Below are positions 10,125 to 20,991 of a stretch of 64,000 nucleotides of DNA, one piece after another. Numbering within the stretch: position 1 is the first letter of the stretch; the number at the start of each line of letters is the position of its first letter. This stretch comes from Apiospora phragmitis (Eukaryota; Ascomycota; Sordariomycetes; Amphisphaeriales; Apiosporaceae), in contig JAQQWL010000011.1 of NCBI GenBank assembly GCA_038363925.1, forward strand, positions 1,488,001 through 1,552,000. Reading direction: 5' to 3'. Position numbers and translations under genes: made by a program. The notes under the pieces are model-generated. The model made no database searches. It saw only the letters and a program-made list of their open reading frames with translations, and was not told the DNA's origin.

Positions 10125-11923
10125 ATGGGGTTGACCAAGCCGAGGACCAGCTGAAGCTGACCCATCACTTGACCGACATGGGTCAATCTGGTAAGTTATT
10201 CTGCTCACACTCCGACCGTATGTATCTATAAGTCACGGTCGCACCTTACTAAGTTGTGTTATCAACAGTACCCAGGGATTATGTCCGAAGAATGTACATC
10301 TTCGACTTCCCTGACAGAAGCCATCGCGCGGACGCCACTTCCGCGTTGCGCCACGGACTCAAAACGGCCTTCAAGGCCTACCCGCACCTGACTGGCCGCA
10401 TGGGACCGGTTGGAGACGAGCTCCTGGAACGCGACCTCGTGATGCTCCGATACGGAGACAACGACGCTGCGCGCGAGATCACCGAAGACATGTTTCAGGC
10501 CAGCTATCGGAAGAAGGCTGCCGAGTTTTATAGCTACCGTGAGCTATGCCAGATGAATATGCCGGTGTCTCACTGGAAGACCGAGGACTTCTGTATTGCC
10601 CCTATCTTCTGGGAGAGGGAAGTCTGGGTCCCGGCCATGACTCTCAAGGCGACCTTTCTCGGATCTGGCGGCTTGGTGCTCTGCTTCGCTTTCCATCACT
10701 CTCTGGTAGATGGACACTCAATCTCCATGTTCATCGACAAGTTTGCTGAGGGTATTCGGGACTCGAACGCAATTAATGGTGAGTATATCTTCACTGGCTA
10801 CACTGGTGAAATCTTTGGAAGTAGTGCCAAGTCATTACTTAGCAATCCTTCCGAACTGACCCTTAAACAAGTCACAGAACGCATCCAACTCATAGACCTG
10901 AGAGGAGACTTGCGACTTTGACCTCGAAGAGATGGACGGCCAGTGGGATAAGGTTCGCTTCCCGGAAATGGACTTTGATAAGAGCAAGCCAGTCTACCCC
11001 TATCCTCACAGCGGCCGTTGTCGCCTCGTCAAGTTCCCCGCCAAGGTCATCGCCGAACTGAAGGATTTGTGCCTCGCCTTTCTCGTCGCGGAATACGATA
11101 CCGACGACGACCCGTACCTCAGCTCCGTCGACGTGGTCTCTGCCCTGATGTGGGTGTCCCTCCTCCGCGCCCGTCACATGCTGTTCAGCAAGGACGACTA
11201 CAACGAGACCGCCGTGTTCACCACGGCCGTGGACCTGCGCCAAAGGGACTCGGATGGCCTGGTGCCCCCGACTATTTCGGCAACATGGTCATGCACCTGC
11301 CCGTCACCGCGTGCCTCCTCCAAGACATCGTGAACCCCGAGACGACCTTCTGCCCCAGCGACGGCCCGCCCCGGCTCGAGCCGGCCTTGACCGAGGACAT
11401 CGCGATGTGCGCCCACCAGATCCGGCGCAATCTCCACCTGATCCGCCCCGATAACATCGAAGACCGCCTGTCCACCCTCATGACGCTCGAGCGGCCCCTG
11501 GACGCCCCCGCCGCCAGCCAGCGTGCCGTCCGGAGCTACAAGTACGGCGTCAAGGTCGGCTCCCACGTGCACTCGCGCGGCGCCGATGTCGACTTCGGCA
11601 TCCCCGGCACACCGGACGCCGGCGGCGGCCGGCCCCGCTTCGTCCGCACGCCCTGGATGCGGGACAACGGCATGGTTCACATTATGCCGCGCCGCGGCGG
11701 CAGCAAGGGCGACGAGGACTGGGTCGTGCTCGTCGGCGCGGACAGCCCCGTGCTGGACCAGCTTTGCTCGGGCGGCGAGCTTTGCCGCTGGGCTAGCGGC
11801 TTCGTGGACGATCGGGACCCTTCCCTGTGGTGGGAGCGGCGATTCGGCGCGCGCAGATTGCCGATAGAGGAGGACGACGAGGACGGTGATGAGGACGACG
11901 AGGGCGATGTGAGCATGAAGTGA
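10125..11923 (+). CDS. BAHD/trichothecene-acetyltransferase-like acyltransferase, frameshifted
   Basis: Exons 10125-10190, 10269-10778 and 10903-11923 are inferred, giving about 532 aa after correction. The first intron has GTAAGT, branch TACTAAG and acceptor ACAG. The second has GTGAGT but a weak GAG acceptor. The protein transfers an acyl group from acyl-CoA to a hydroxyl or amine. The catalytic HXXXD motif is HHSLVDG. The N-terminal block is LKLTHHLTDMGQSVPRDYV, and the family's second signature (DFGWG-type) is not obvious. Two one-base deletions are needed. One lies in GGGG at 10127-10130, so that ATG joins frame GVDQAEDQ. The other lies in CCCCC at 11265-11269, restoring VPPDYFGNMV. The C-terminus is unusually acidic (EEDDEDGDEDDEGD). 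The substrate is unknown and the neighbours do not suggest a metabolite cluster. Confidence 0.75.
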
Positions 11924-12766
11924 CCTCATAGGATAGGAATATAGATACGAGACAATATTTAAGGAAAAGCAAAATTCGTTTCTATTTAATTACTGATGAC
12001 TCCAATCGTTTCTTACTAAGATGAGCGCGCGGTCGTAGCCTTGATACCATAATAACTACAGGATTCCCATCCTTGGAGTGTCGCCATCTCGCAAACACAT
12101 TAGTTGGGCAGACTATGTTACTTTACGTTGCATAAGGGGTTCTGTTTTAAGAATACAACGAAAATCATAGACATTATACCACGCACGAAGATGGTTCGCT
12201 CTCGGAAAGCCAGTAAATAAGTTATTGAAGACAATGAGTCGGTTGGTGAAGAATACCACGAGCCCCGAACACCCGTTATTAAGCTGTGAACAACTACCCA
12301 GAGCCAGAGAACGAATCCGAGGGGCGCCAGCACGCCGAGAGCGAATGAATAGGGGTATGGACGAAGAGACACAGACCATAGGTCTAAAAAGTCTTGAAGG
12401 CCCAAAACTCAAAGTCATAGCCAAACCAGGGGGGTTAAAGGGATTCAATGAATCAGCGTTCATTATACTAACGAGCTGTATCGGGTGCATTCACGCCCAT
12501 AACCAAACTACCGCTGGATGGAGATGTGTGCTAGGTAAGTATTTAGTATTCATATCCACCAGCCTGAGCCGCCAATTTCTTTGTTGTAATATCGGCCAAG
12601 GCCATTACTTCTACTGCCACGCGCCACTGCGTGTCATATGAGGAAGTGGCTCTAGGTAAACGAACAGACAGCTTGATCGGTCAGCCCACCCTTCGTTCCA
12701 TCCATCTATATATTCCATATACCCCCTATTCCTTTGGTATCAACACAAAAAGCCATACAGACGCGT
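11924..12766. other. Intergenic, convergent 3' ends
   Basis: This lies between the acyltransferase (+) and the isochorismatase-like gene (-). A minus-strand ORF at 12118-12405 has a hydrophobic stretch, but nothing else supports a gene. Confidence 0.55.
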
Positions 12767-13720
12767 TCACATCCGACTCAGCAGCCCCCCCAGCGCCGCC
12801 TTGGTATCCGCCTCCGTCTCCTTGACGACCCTAGCGATATCGCGAAACTCCGGTATAGCCGCATCGCCCATGCACTCGTAGAGCCAGCTCTCGCTCGACG
12901 TGACGACGGCGCCGGCGGCGCGCAGGCGGTCGAGCGCGAGCGGCACCTCCTGGGGGTTGCAGCTGCTGACGGCGTCGGCCAGGACGTAGACGCGGTGGCC
13001 CGCGGCCAGCAGGTCCAGCGTCGTCTGCGTGATGCAGATGTGGCTCTCGATGCCGACGAGCACGACGTCGGACGTGCCCGTGTCTTGCTGCTGCTGCTGC
13101 GAGAAGTGCTGTTGGATTCCGGGCGTCCACATGCTGAAGCGCGTCTTGTCCTCCACGCACACGGTCGATTTCAGGAGCGGCGCCAGCTCCGACACGGTGC
13201 CGCCCAGCTTCGCGGCGTTCTGCGTCGTGGCGTAGACGGGGATCTGGAGGATCTGGGCCGCGCGGAGGACTTTTTGTGTGGTTAGGAGGCTGTTATCGTC
13301 ATCATATATGCCTCGTTAGTTAATTCCATTGGATAGATAGGCTTTTCACGCCGGGAAAATCCAAGCATCTTGAGATATTCCACCACCCCCTCAAGCATGC
13401 GGGAAGAATACTTAAGGTAGTCTTTGGGGATTTTACATTTTATCGAACTGCCAGATGGCGTTGCGGAATTTGTCCTGCAAGTCGCATACACTGTCTCCGA
13501 AGACGGGAAACTATGGGTCAGCCACTTGTAGCAGTCAAAAGGCACATCCATGGACACTCTTATAGAACTCTCCGTGAGGTGGGAGTAACGGTGACTGACA
13601 AGATGGCAGGCCGCTCTACGAGAAATGTGTTAGCATACCAATACTACGATAAGAGTTCAACGGGAGAGACAGAGAGGGAAACTTACTCATGCGCCGACTC
13701 GGGGTAACGGTGTCCGTCAT
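12767..13720 (-). CDS. Isochorismatase-like cysteine hydrolase
   Basis: Four exons are inferred (13720-13687, 13615-13600, 13490-13437 and 13289-12767), giving 208 aa, the usual length for this superfamily. All phases agree and the spliced product reads RPAILFVCDLQDKFRN, with the catalytic Asp in CDLQDKFR, then ATTQNAAKLG. The catalytic Cys and its flank are in VGIESHICITQT. Exon 2 is only 16 nt, and the intron after it has a GTCAGT donor. The last intron has a TTAACTAACG branch point. The family includes isochorismatases, nicotinamidases and ISOC1/2 proteins. This one resembles the ISOC type, whose substrate is unclear. A CAG run encodes five glutamines (near 13080-13100). The start at 13720 gives a normal N-terminus (MTDTVTPSRRM). 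The frame is open further upstream, so a longer form is possible. Confidence 0.85.
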
Positions 13721-14142
13721 GGTGCTGGAAGACAAATATCGGCTGCACTGGAAACGGCTTATGGAGATGGGATGATGAACAACTGCAGAGAGTTGCTTGC
13801 TGGGAGTACAGATGAAAGGTCGTATGCACCTCGGCAATAGCATAATATAGCCTTCTTGTGCCACCAACTTTTGATCACAGACACATAATGTCGTTCTTAT
13901 TGACGTTAACCCTCGGAGAGATGCCGAACGGAGTGGATGGAGGGGTCGCCGGTTAGCGGGTGGTCGTCGTGGTGGGGTTGCAGGTTACAGACACACGCCA
14001 TCGAGGGACCAAGTGGGGGGTTTCTTGGCACATAATAGCTGCCGATACGATATCTTTCACGACATGATATATCCGTTACCATAACTACCTACGCACATTA
14101 GCCGGACCCTAGCATCCTCCCAATGTTTCATGTGCATCGCAA
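13721..14142. other. Intergenic
   Basis: About 420 bp between the isochorismatase-like start and the THI6 stop codon. It presumably holds the promoter of the former and the 3' UTR of the latter. No other feature seen. Confidence 0.55.
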
Positions 14143-16065
14143 TCAAGTAGTAGTAACCACCCAGAGGTTCGCCCTCTTCAACCAAGCCAGATCCCCCTGC
14201 ACCGTCGCCATGCGGATGTGGTACAGCTCATCCAGGAACGCCGGGACAAACGTGCCGGGCCCGCGGACATCGTCGCGCTCCGCGGCCAGCTCGGCAGCAA
14301 TCTCGTAGTGCAGCAGCCCCGCGACGGTAGCCGCGAGCTTGTCCTGCGGGTAGGCGGCGACCATGGCGGAGACGGTCGTCCCGAGGCAGCAGCCCGTGCC
14401 CGTGACCATGCCGAGGTACTCGTGGCCGTTGCCGACGGCGTAGACGGTCTTGCCGTTGCTCACGTAGTCGGTCGTGCCCGTAATGACCACGACGTTCTTG
14501 CGCAGCGTCGCCAGGTCCCGCACCGCGCCGCTCAGCTTCGCCACGTCGTAGTCGGTTCCCGGCGGCCCGCTGTCGACGCCGCGCTGCTGCAGCCGCGCGC
14601 CGCCGGGCGTGCATGACACGATCTCCGACTGGTTTCCCTTGATCACGTCGAGGTAGCCCGCGCCCAGGATGCGCTTGGTCGCGGAGCGGCGGACCTCGGT
14701 TGCGCCGGCTCTGGATGAATTTGTCTTTGTTAGCCTGTATAACCGACCCGCTCTCGTGGAGCATGATACATAGATATATGTGTGATAAAGATGCAGTAAG
14801 AGTAACAACGAAAACTTACCCGACAGGATCGTATACCACGGGCTGACCGGCCTCATTGTACGCCTTGATAGCCTTGAGATAGTTCTCCAGCCCCTCGGGC
14901 GTGACCGTGCCCATGTTGACGACGAGCGCGCCGCCCAGGCCGGCCAAGTCCTTAGCCTCCTCGGCGTAGTTGGCCATAATGGGGCTGGCGCCGACGTTGA
15001 GCGCGACGTTGGCGGCCACGTTCTGGACGACCAAGTTGGTCATGTTGTGGGACAGGGGCTTCTTTTCGTGCACCGCCCGGATGATCTCGGGGACGAGCTC
15101 CAGGATCTCGGCGGAGCGGTACTGCTCCTCGGCCTTGACGTGCTTCGCGAAGCCCGGCGGCGTCTTGATGAGCCGCGCCAGGTCCTTGGCCGCCGCCTCC
15201 GGGTCCTCGGCCGCCACGATGGCGCTCACGACCGCGACACCGTCCAGCGTCTTCTGCTTCGCCATGCTCTGCCACATGACCTGCGAGGCGTTGGCGGCGT
15301 TGATGCTGCCTATGCAGACGGACTTGACCTTGGACCTGGACGAAGAAAGGTAGAACAGCATCTGCTGAACGCCCTCTATGCCAATGATGTGCTTGGTGTC
15401 ATCTTTCCTATTGTTGTAAATCCTTAGTTAGTGACAGCACGAGAGGGGGAAACTAGGGGAAGGGGCGAAAGTCTCACGTAGGCGTGGCAAATACGGTCCC
15501 GATTCCCACGTAGTCGGCGCCGCCACGACATGCCGTGTCCAACTCCTCGAGAGTGCTCACCGTGACGCCAATAATGGCATCTTGGCCTAAACTCTTCCGT
15601 GCAGTCGCCAACGCTGGTCCACACAACACGTTAGACTCTGTTTCACATATAGGTCCTAACTTACTCTTACTATCACGACATAGTTTGAACCCCTTTGCGA
15701 CCTTCATGTTATATTTGCATTGCAGACATGGGGGGCCGGAGGACAGGAGAATAAACAAACGGAAAAGACCAAGACTTACTCATATCATCCTGGCCGATAT
15801 GGACGCCCTCGCATTCAACGGCCATGGCGACGTCCACACGGTCGTTGATGAGAAGCGGCACATGGTATTTCTTGGTGATGGCGTGCAGTTTGCGCGCCGT
15901 CCCGATCAAGGCGCCGGTCTCGCTCTTCTTGTCACGATACTGCACACACGTCACGCCGCCCTTCAGTGCAGCCTCGACTACCTGGCATATATCCTTGGTG
16001 CCGAGGATGGCCGGGGTCGAGTCCGTCACCAGATAGAGGGAGTAGTCCACGTCCTGCTTGCGCAT
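14143..16065 (-). CDS. THI6: Bifunctional thiamine-phosphate synthase / hydroxyethylthiazole kinase
   Basis: Four exons (16065-15780, 15613-15478, 15407-14820 and 14710-14143) give 525 aa, close to yeast Thi6. All three introns have CTAAC/CTAAG branch points and phases agree. The N-terminal half is a ThiE-type TIM barrel that joins HMP-PP and HET-P to thiamine phosphate. It shows YLVTDST, GGVTCVQYRDKK, LLINDRVDVAMAV, GVHIGQDDM, GADYVGIGTVFATPTK and GIGSINAAN-like segments. The C-terminal half is a ThiM-type ribokinase-fold kinase for hydroxyethylthiazole. It shows LSHNMTNLVVQN, ANVALNVGASPIMA, YDPVGAGAT, VIKGNQSEI and the ATP/anion-hole motif TGTGCCLGTTVSA. The protein probably acts in the cytosol. 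The frame is intact. I saw no TPP riboswitch-like element in its introns or leader by eye. Confidence 0.95.
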
Positions 16066-16513
16066 TGTCCTGGTTCTTGCCCGATTCTCTGCTGAGAGCA
16101 ACAATGAAGTATATATGAGTGACGCTGGAGCGCGTAGTATAATGTATGCAGTGTGAGTGGGTTGATTAGTCGTAGAGTCAGTCACAGCTAGTACGAGTTG
16201 CGCTTTACTACGGGGTTGATGGGCACAGAAAGCCCCACCCTTCACTTGGACTTCTCTCATCGGCCTCTAATAGGACGCCTTGATTGCTTAACCATTCAGC
16301 TTGAGATACGTCATTTCGAGCAAATGTTAGTTCACTCCTATATTACGGATGCGCACGTTCGACTTTTCCTATCAATTTGTTTTTTTGTATTAGTTCTTGG
16401 CCTTAAAGCCGAGTTTTGTATTTTCTTTGTGCTATTATAGGGTAGCGACCATGGCCTATTATGAAACCCCGGTGACAGAAGGATGGTGATCCTACCGAAA
16501 CAACACCCAGGGC
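16066..16513. other. Intergenic
   Basis: About 450 bp containing the THI6 promoter side and the 3' end of the next minus-strand gene. AT-rich around 16370-16440. No gene seen. Confidence 0.55.
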
Positions 16514-18430
16514 TTAGTCTGTTGCCGTAGCAGGTGTCTTGGGCCTACTCATCCAAGCAAACGCCGAAGCGCCTCCAACCGGATTGGCTGCAGTTCGTGG
16601 TGCGCCAGACACATTTCGACTCTCTCGTGGCGTCGTCGGGCCCATCTGTTTCGAATCGAGCCCACCTATGCTGACGGTCCGTTCCGACTTCCATCGAACC
16701 GTGCCCGCCGAGGCCCCCTCTCCGAACGGCTGACTCTTCCGGCGATCACCGCTCGATCTAGGCGGCTCGTACGAAGCACCACTTCTTGCTGATGTGGACG
16801 TGCTCGCCTTACTCGGCTTGAGGACTTTCATGTTCCTGGCCCGACCAGGCGGCTGATACCCACTCAGTGGCATGTTCTCCTTCGAATCGTTTCCGTTGGC
16901 GGAGGTACCTTGTCTCCATGAAGACCAGATACCACCTGCAGTAGACTCCCGCCGAAGGCTCTCGCTATGAGATTCCGACTGGCTATCATTGGCTGCCTCT
17001 GATTGCCTACCTTGGCTCGACCCGACCTCCCTGGCCTGACGATCACTCTCAGTTCCACTCTCCGAGGTTGTGCTGACGCCCCGAATACGGCCAGATTTCT
17101 TTGGCAGTTCCGAAGCCGGAGATGCTAGTCCCTGTGAGTCGGGACCCGTTGAGGCATCCTTGTCAGCATCGTTTGAAGTTCCAACCTCCGATGCGCCTTG
17201 TTTGGACTCGGCAAAAACGAATGGTCGGGCCGTGGCGTTCAGTTTGGGCTTCTCTGGAATCACCGCCAGGGTACGGATGTGTTTGAAAACGCCGTTATCC
17301 TCAGGCCGGACGAAGGGCACGGATAGTTTCTCACGCTCAGTGCCATACAGCACCATCCGGTTCTGTGAAAGGAGGATATCGGCCGAGTGCTCTCGCAAGT
17401 TCTCACTGCCAACAAAGATCTGGATGCCTTTTTTCGTCTCCGCACTTTCTGCTTGATCGGAACCGATGACCTCGAAATTCGCCATCAGACTCGGTACTTC
17501 TGGCATCTGAGGTCCTGGACTTGTGGCTCTCGAGTTAGGCTGGGTAACTGTGGCTTCGGCTAGATACACGGGCAGTCGAAGACGCTGTACACCATCTAGA
17601 TCTCGGTGTATCTCATCAAGAAGATCCAACTCCTTGACAAGTGAGTACTCCACTGAAGAGTGCTGAGAGCCGGAGCACACGACGGCATACAGTAGTGTGT
17701 CATGAGCGAAATTAGGTGTAAGCCAGCAGCGAACAATCGAGGGCACCGAACCTAGAAACATAAAGCCGGGAGGGAGTTCGGGTACGCCAACAGGGGAGTC
17801 CTCATCGGTTCCTGTTGTGGCAAATGTGGTGTCGAGCCCGAGGCTGCTGGCATGGCCTGAAGCCATAGAATGGTGGGAATGTACCGAGTGGACGGAATGG
17901 CCAGCCGAGCTGTGCCGTCCATCTGACTTGTGAGAGAGGGATCGCTCCATCATATTTCCCATGCCACTTCCGGGGCGGATGGGGCCAAAGTCGCCCGAGT
18001 GCCGTCCATTCTGTGCCCAGCTGGAGCTTTGCAAGGCGCTCTCGTCGAAGCGGACGCTATTGGCTCGAGAAGCTGCGCCCCGTCTAGCTGGCTCGTCCTC
18101 TGCATCTAAATGCAGGCTGCCCAACAAGTTTTGACCCTGCTCTTCGAAATCGTCGAACAAGTCATTCGTTGGCATTTGCATGGGCCCTACAGTCTTTGGG
18201 TCAGGTGTGATTTCTCGGTGCATGACAAGGTACGCACCATGTTGCGGGGTTCCACCGAGGGCGCTGGGAAAAGGCGAATTCCAGACAGATTTCAGAGCAG
18301 CATCGTCAGCCTGGCGTTTCTCAAGACGCTGAAGTCTCTCAGCATGGCTGTTCTGCACCAGATGTAGTTGTTTCACGTCCATCTGCACACTATATAATTC
18401 TTCACGAGAGACAGGGAACCGCGAATCCAT
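16514..18430 (-). CDS. Conserved Ser-rich Pezizomycotina protein (USP19-like by name only)
   Basis: The frame from ATG at 18430 is open for 638 codons. A 51-nt segment (18237-18187; GTGCGT...TGTAG) has all the marks of an in-frame intron. Removing it joins GGTPQHG to PMQMPTNDLF and gives about 620 aa. The N-terminus (EELYSVQMDVKQLHLVQN) looks like a short coiled coil. A His/Ser-rich tract (HSVHSVHSHHS) and a globular central part (FMFLGSVPSIVRCWLTPNFAHDTLLYAVVCSGS) follow. The last 200 residues are disordered and Ser/Arg-rich. From memory, similar proteins in related fungi carry the label 'ubiquitin carboxyl-terminal hydrolase 19'. No Cys/His protease boxes are present, so I do not assign deubiquitinase activity. 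Function unknown. Confidence 0.8.
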   Translation of the reverse strand: MDSRFPVSREELYSVQMDVKQLHLVQNSHAERLQRLEKRQADDAALKSVWNSPFPSALGGTPQHGAYLVMHREITPDPKTVGPMQMPTNDLFDDFEEQGQNLLGSLHLDAEDEPARRGAASRANSVRFDESALQSSSWAQNGRHSGDFGPIRPGSGMGNMMERSLSHKSDGRHSSAGHSVHSVHSHHSMASGHASSLGLDTTFATTGTDEDSPVGVPELPPGFMFLGSVPSIVRCWLTPNFAHDTLLYAVVCSGSQHSSVEYSLVKELDLLDEIHRDLDGVQRLRLPVYLAEATVTQPNSRATSPGPQMPEVPSLMANFEVIGSDQAESAETKKGIQIFVGSENLREHSADILLSQNRMVLYGTEREKLSVPFVRPEDNGVFKHIRTLAVIPEKPKLNATARPFVFAESKQGASEVGTSNDADKDASTGPDSQGLASPASELPKKSGRIRGVSTTSESGTESDRQAREVGSSQGRQSEAANDSQSESHSESLRRESTAGGIWSSWRQGTSANGNDSKENMPLSGYQPPGRARNMKVLKPSKASTSTSARSGASYEPPRSSGDRRKSQPFGEGASAGTVRWKSERTVSIGGLDSKQMGPTTPRESRNVSGAPRTAANPVGGASAFAWMSRPKTPATATD

Positions 18431-20991
18431 GCCCGACCCCAAAGTGAGCCTCAGGTATTAGATGTTGGCCTCTAAACTCGGTCCAGGCAGGGTATGGTGG
18501 TCGACGTTGGCTAAATTGGATCGCCCGGTCAAGAAGTTTCACAATGGCTGATCCAAAGCGCTGAGCTGGTGTGAATCCAAGTTGGCCAAGGCCCATCCGA
18601 CGGCAGGATGCTATGATTGCTGAAGATGTCGCAAGCAGTCCTGTTAATTCTTGATCACTGATACAACCTCAATCTCTGAAGCCGTGAATGAGGACCACCG
18701 CCTCCGCCTCATCGCAGAAGACCCTGCGGTCTTGAGCGACGATGCCTGCTAAACGTCTGGAATGTACTCTTATGTAGTAACGGGTAGTACGTGATGCAAA
18801 CCACCGTAGATCAAACCAGAGCGCTGGTCTCGAGGCAGTGTAGTTCGAGCGTGTTTTTATAGAATCGTCAAGGTAGGCGTCAGTAAACAGTGTCTTCGCT
18901 GGGACCAATATTATCTTCCGATGGCTGCCAGCGGGCGACGTATTGGTGTAGAAGTGCAAGTGTTCGGATTACTGTGTGGCACACAGCAGGAGAATATTGG
19001 AAGTCGTAATCAACTGTAGTCTACGGTGCAACGATAGAAAGCTTTCTCCCTCTCTTTCTTTTTCGGAGTTGAGGGGCTGCTACGGTGTATCTGCGAAGGA
19101 GGATGTCGCGGTGAATGCTCCGAGTTGAACAATGGGCGAGGATGTATTCGAGGGGCTTGCTGGGGTTGTTTGGCGAGGCAGACGGGATGAGGGATCCGAC
19201 ACGAAGTGGGATGGAGTTAGTCGACTGGACGGACACTTCGAAGGCGGCAAACAAAGTGAGAAGAGGCCAAATCGAGAGGTGGGTGTTGGGTGCTGAGCAG
19301 AATATTAATACAAGCACACACTTGGGGGGAGCAGGAACAAGAAGATTATTGATAATGGATGTGGTAGTTCGGAGGACCAAATTCAAGTTCACGGAGTCGC
19401 CTTCGGTTGCTTTGACTGGGAAGGCTGTTGTCATTTCGAGGGAGTACAGTCAGGTCCAGGTACATGCCACAGGCGCTGGGCAGTGCTGAACCACATAAAT
19501 AAGTACTGTCGCTAGCACAAGACGTACCTGTAATCGAACCTTAAGGCTCCCCAGCGAATAGACAGGTAGCACTCCGCAGAGCCAGCTAAGCAAAATCGGG
19601 GAAGGAGTACTCCGAGGGGAGGGAGTCGTGGACTTCAATACCTCATTGATATCCATTAATCTAGTTGAGGTGCATAGGTCTGCCTGGGAATTCCCCAGTG
19701 TGCAGGGATCTATTATAGGCACATGTTTTCGATATCTACTTTAGATACGTAAATAGTTCTGCAGCCTTCTATGTATCTTATGAACAAGGAGAACCCTAGC
19801 TGTAGGCACTGTGCTTGACGACGAGATTAGCAGTCCTCGAACTGGAAGGACAGCGATACTTCAGCCATGAAGCCAGTTCACTACCGCCGCCCATATCTGA
19901 AAGTGCTTGACCTGCCAGTCAAGTTTTGGCAGCAATTGGGCATGGCTTTAACGTGTTAGTTTGTTTGAAGCCAAACTATAGGTTTGATCTAAATAAATTT
20001 ACCGCTGTATTTGGTTAACCCTCTCCTCTGGAATCAGTGGTGTAGTCTATTGGCAGAGAAAGTACCACCTACCTACTTATATTGATGGAGATTGGGACGT
20101 TATTCCACGCACGCACACATGCACGCAGTGAGCTGTCCTGCATGATGCTCTGACTGCTCTTACAAGCCATTATCAGGGGAGCACGACAACCGTAGCAGGC
20201 TAGGCTGGTTTAAATAAACCATTGAACTACAGTTCAGGATTCTGCCAATGTTGAGATACGGAATAACGCCTCTTAGACCGTCCAATACAAATTTAGATCG
20301 AAATCAACATTAAAGGAATTTTCAACGCTTCAGATTTTCAACAGCTATTCCAGCGTTGAGTCCATACCAAATACACGTTAAAGACTTTGCCGGGCGTTTA
20401 TTCCACGGGAGAGAATTTGATAACAAATTGCAGGTGGTTCTGGGGTAGCGATGTCCCTCAGTCAATAAGAGGTGACATTCTGTCTGACGCACTTGAATGA
20501 ACTCAACATTCACTGATCACAAGCCTTACATCCTTGGAGAGGTAGACTCTGACCCTAGCATACTTCGACATATGGGCCTTTAATACTTGAGAAAGCCTCC
20601 TCCAACGAACGACCTGAAGCTCTGGCGACATGCAGCTCCTGGCTATTAATACATAGTACCAAATAATGGGTGGGCTCCTGGAGGGGCAGAACGTGGGGCA
20701 ACGAAGCAGGGGTGCTCTATCCGAAGAACATGACAGGCCAATCAGTTTATCGAGTGGGTCATGGTCGGTGAAACTTGATTGCCGACAAAATCTCGATAAC
20801 AAAAAAAAAGTTCCCAGATAGCAGAAGTCTGTAAGTGCAAATAGTGGAAGCCAGCGCAAGATCCCGACTATCTGATCTTTTCCGAGTTTTGTTGCCTCGT
20901 CCCATTGTTGCCTTACCGTTTACCTCCTATTACTGTCTCGATGACCACGACTAATTGTTAAGTGACTTGCTGCTAGACGAAGGCCAGCAAC
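18431..20991. other. Intergenic, divergent promoters
   Basis: About 2.5 kb between two divergently transcribed genes. ORFs at 18669-18959 and 19021-19434 (-) have no domain or splice support and could be leader sequence of the upstream gene. The segment just before 20992 is pyrimidine-rich, as in a leader. Confidence 0.5.

Noticed and set aside
12118..12405. Minus-strand 95-codon ORF with a membrane-like stretch
   Set aside because: It sits in the shared 3' region of convergent genes, has no family match and no splice signals, and overlaps other ORFs of similar length.
10125..16065. Possible secondary-metabolite cluster around the acyltransferase
   Set aside because: The neighbours are HEM1, an isochorismatase-like hydrolase and THI6. 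No synthase, P450 or dedicated transporter or regulator is adjacent.
14143..16500. TPP riboswitch in or before THI6
   Set aside because: I looked for the conserved TPP-riboswitch blocks (such as CTGAGA and ACCTGA with paired arms) and found no convincing arrangement; a covariance scan would be decisive.
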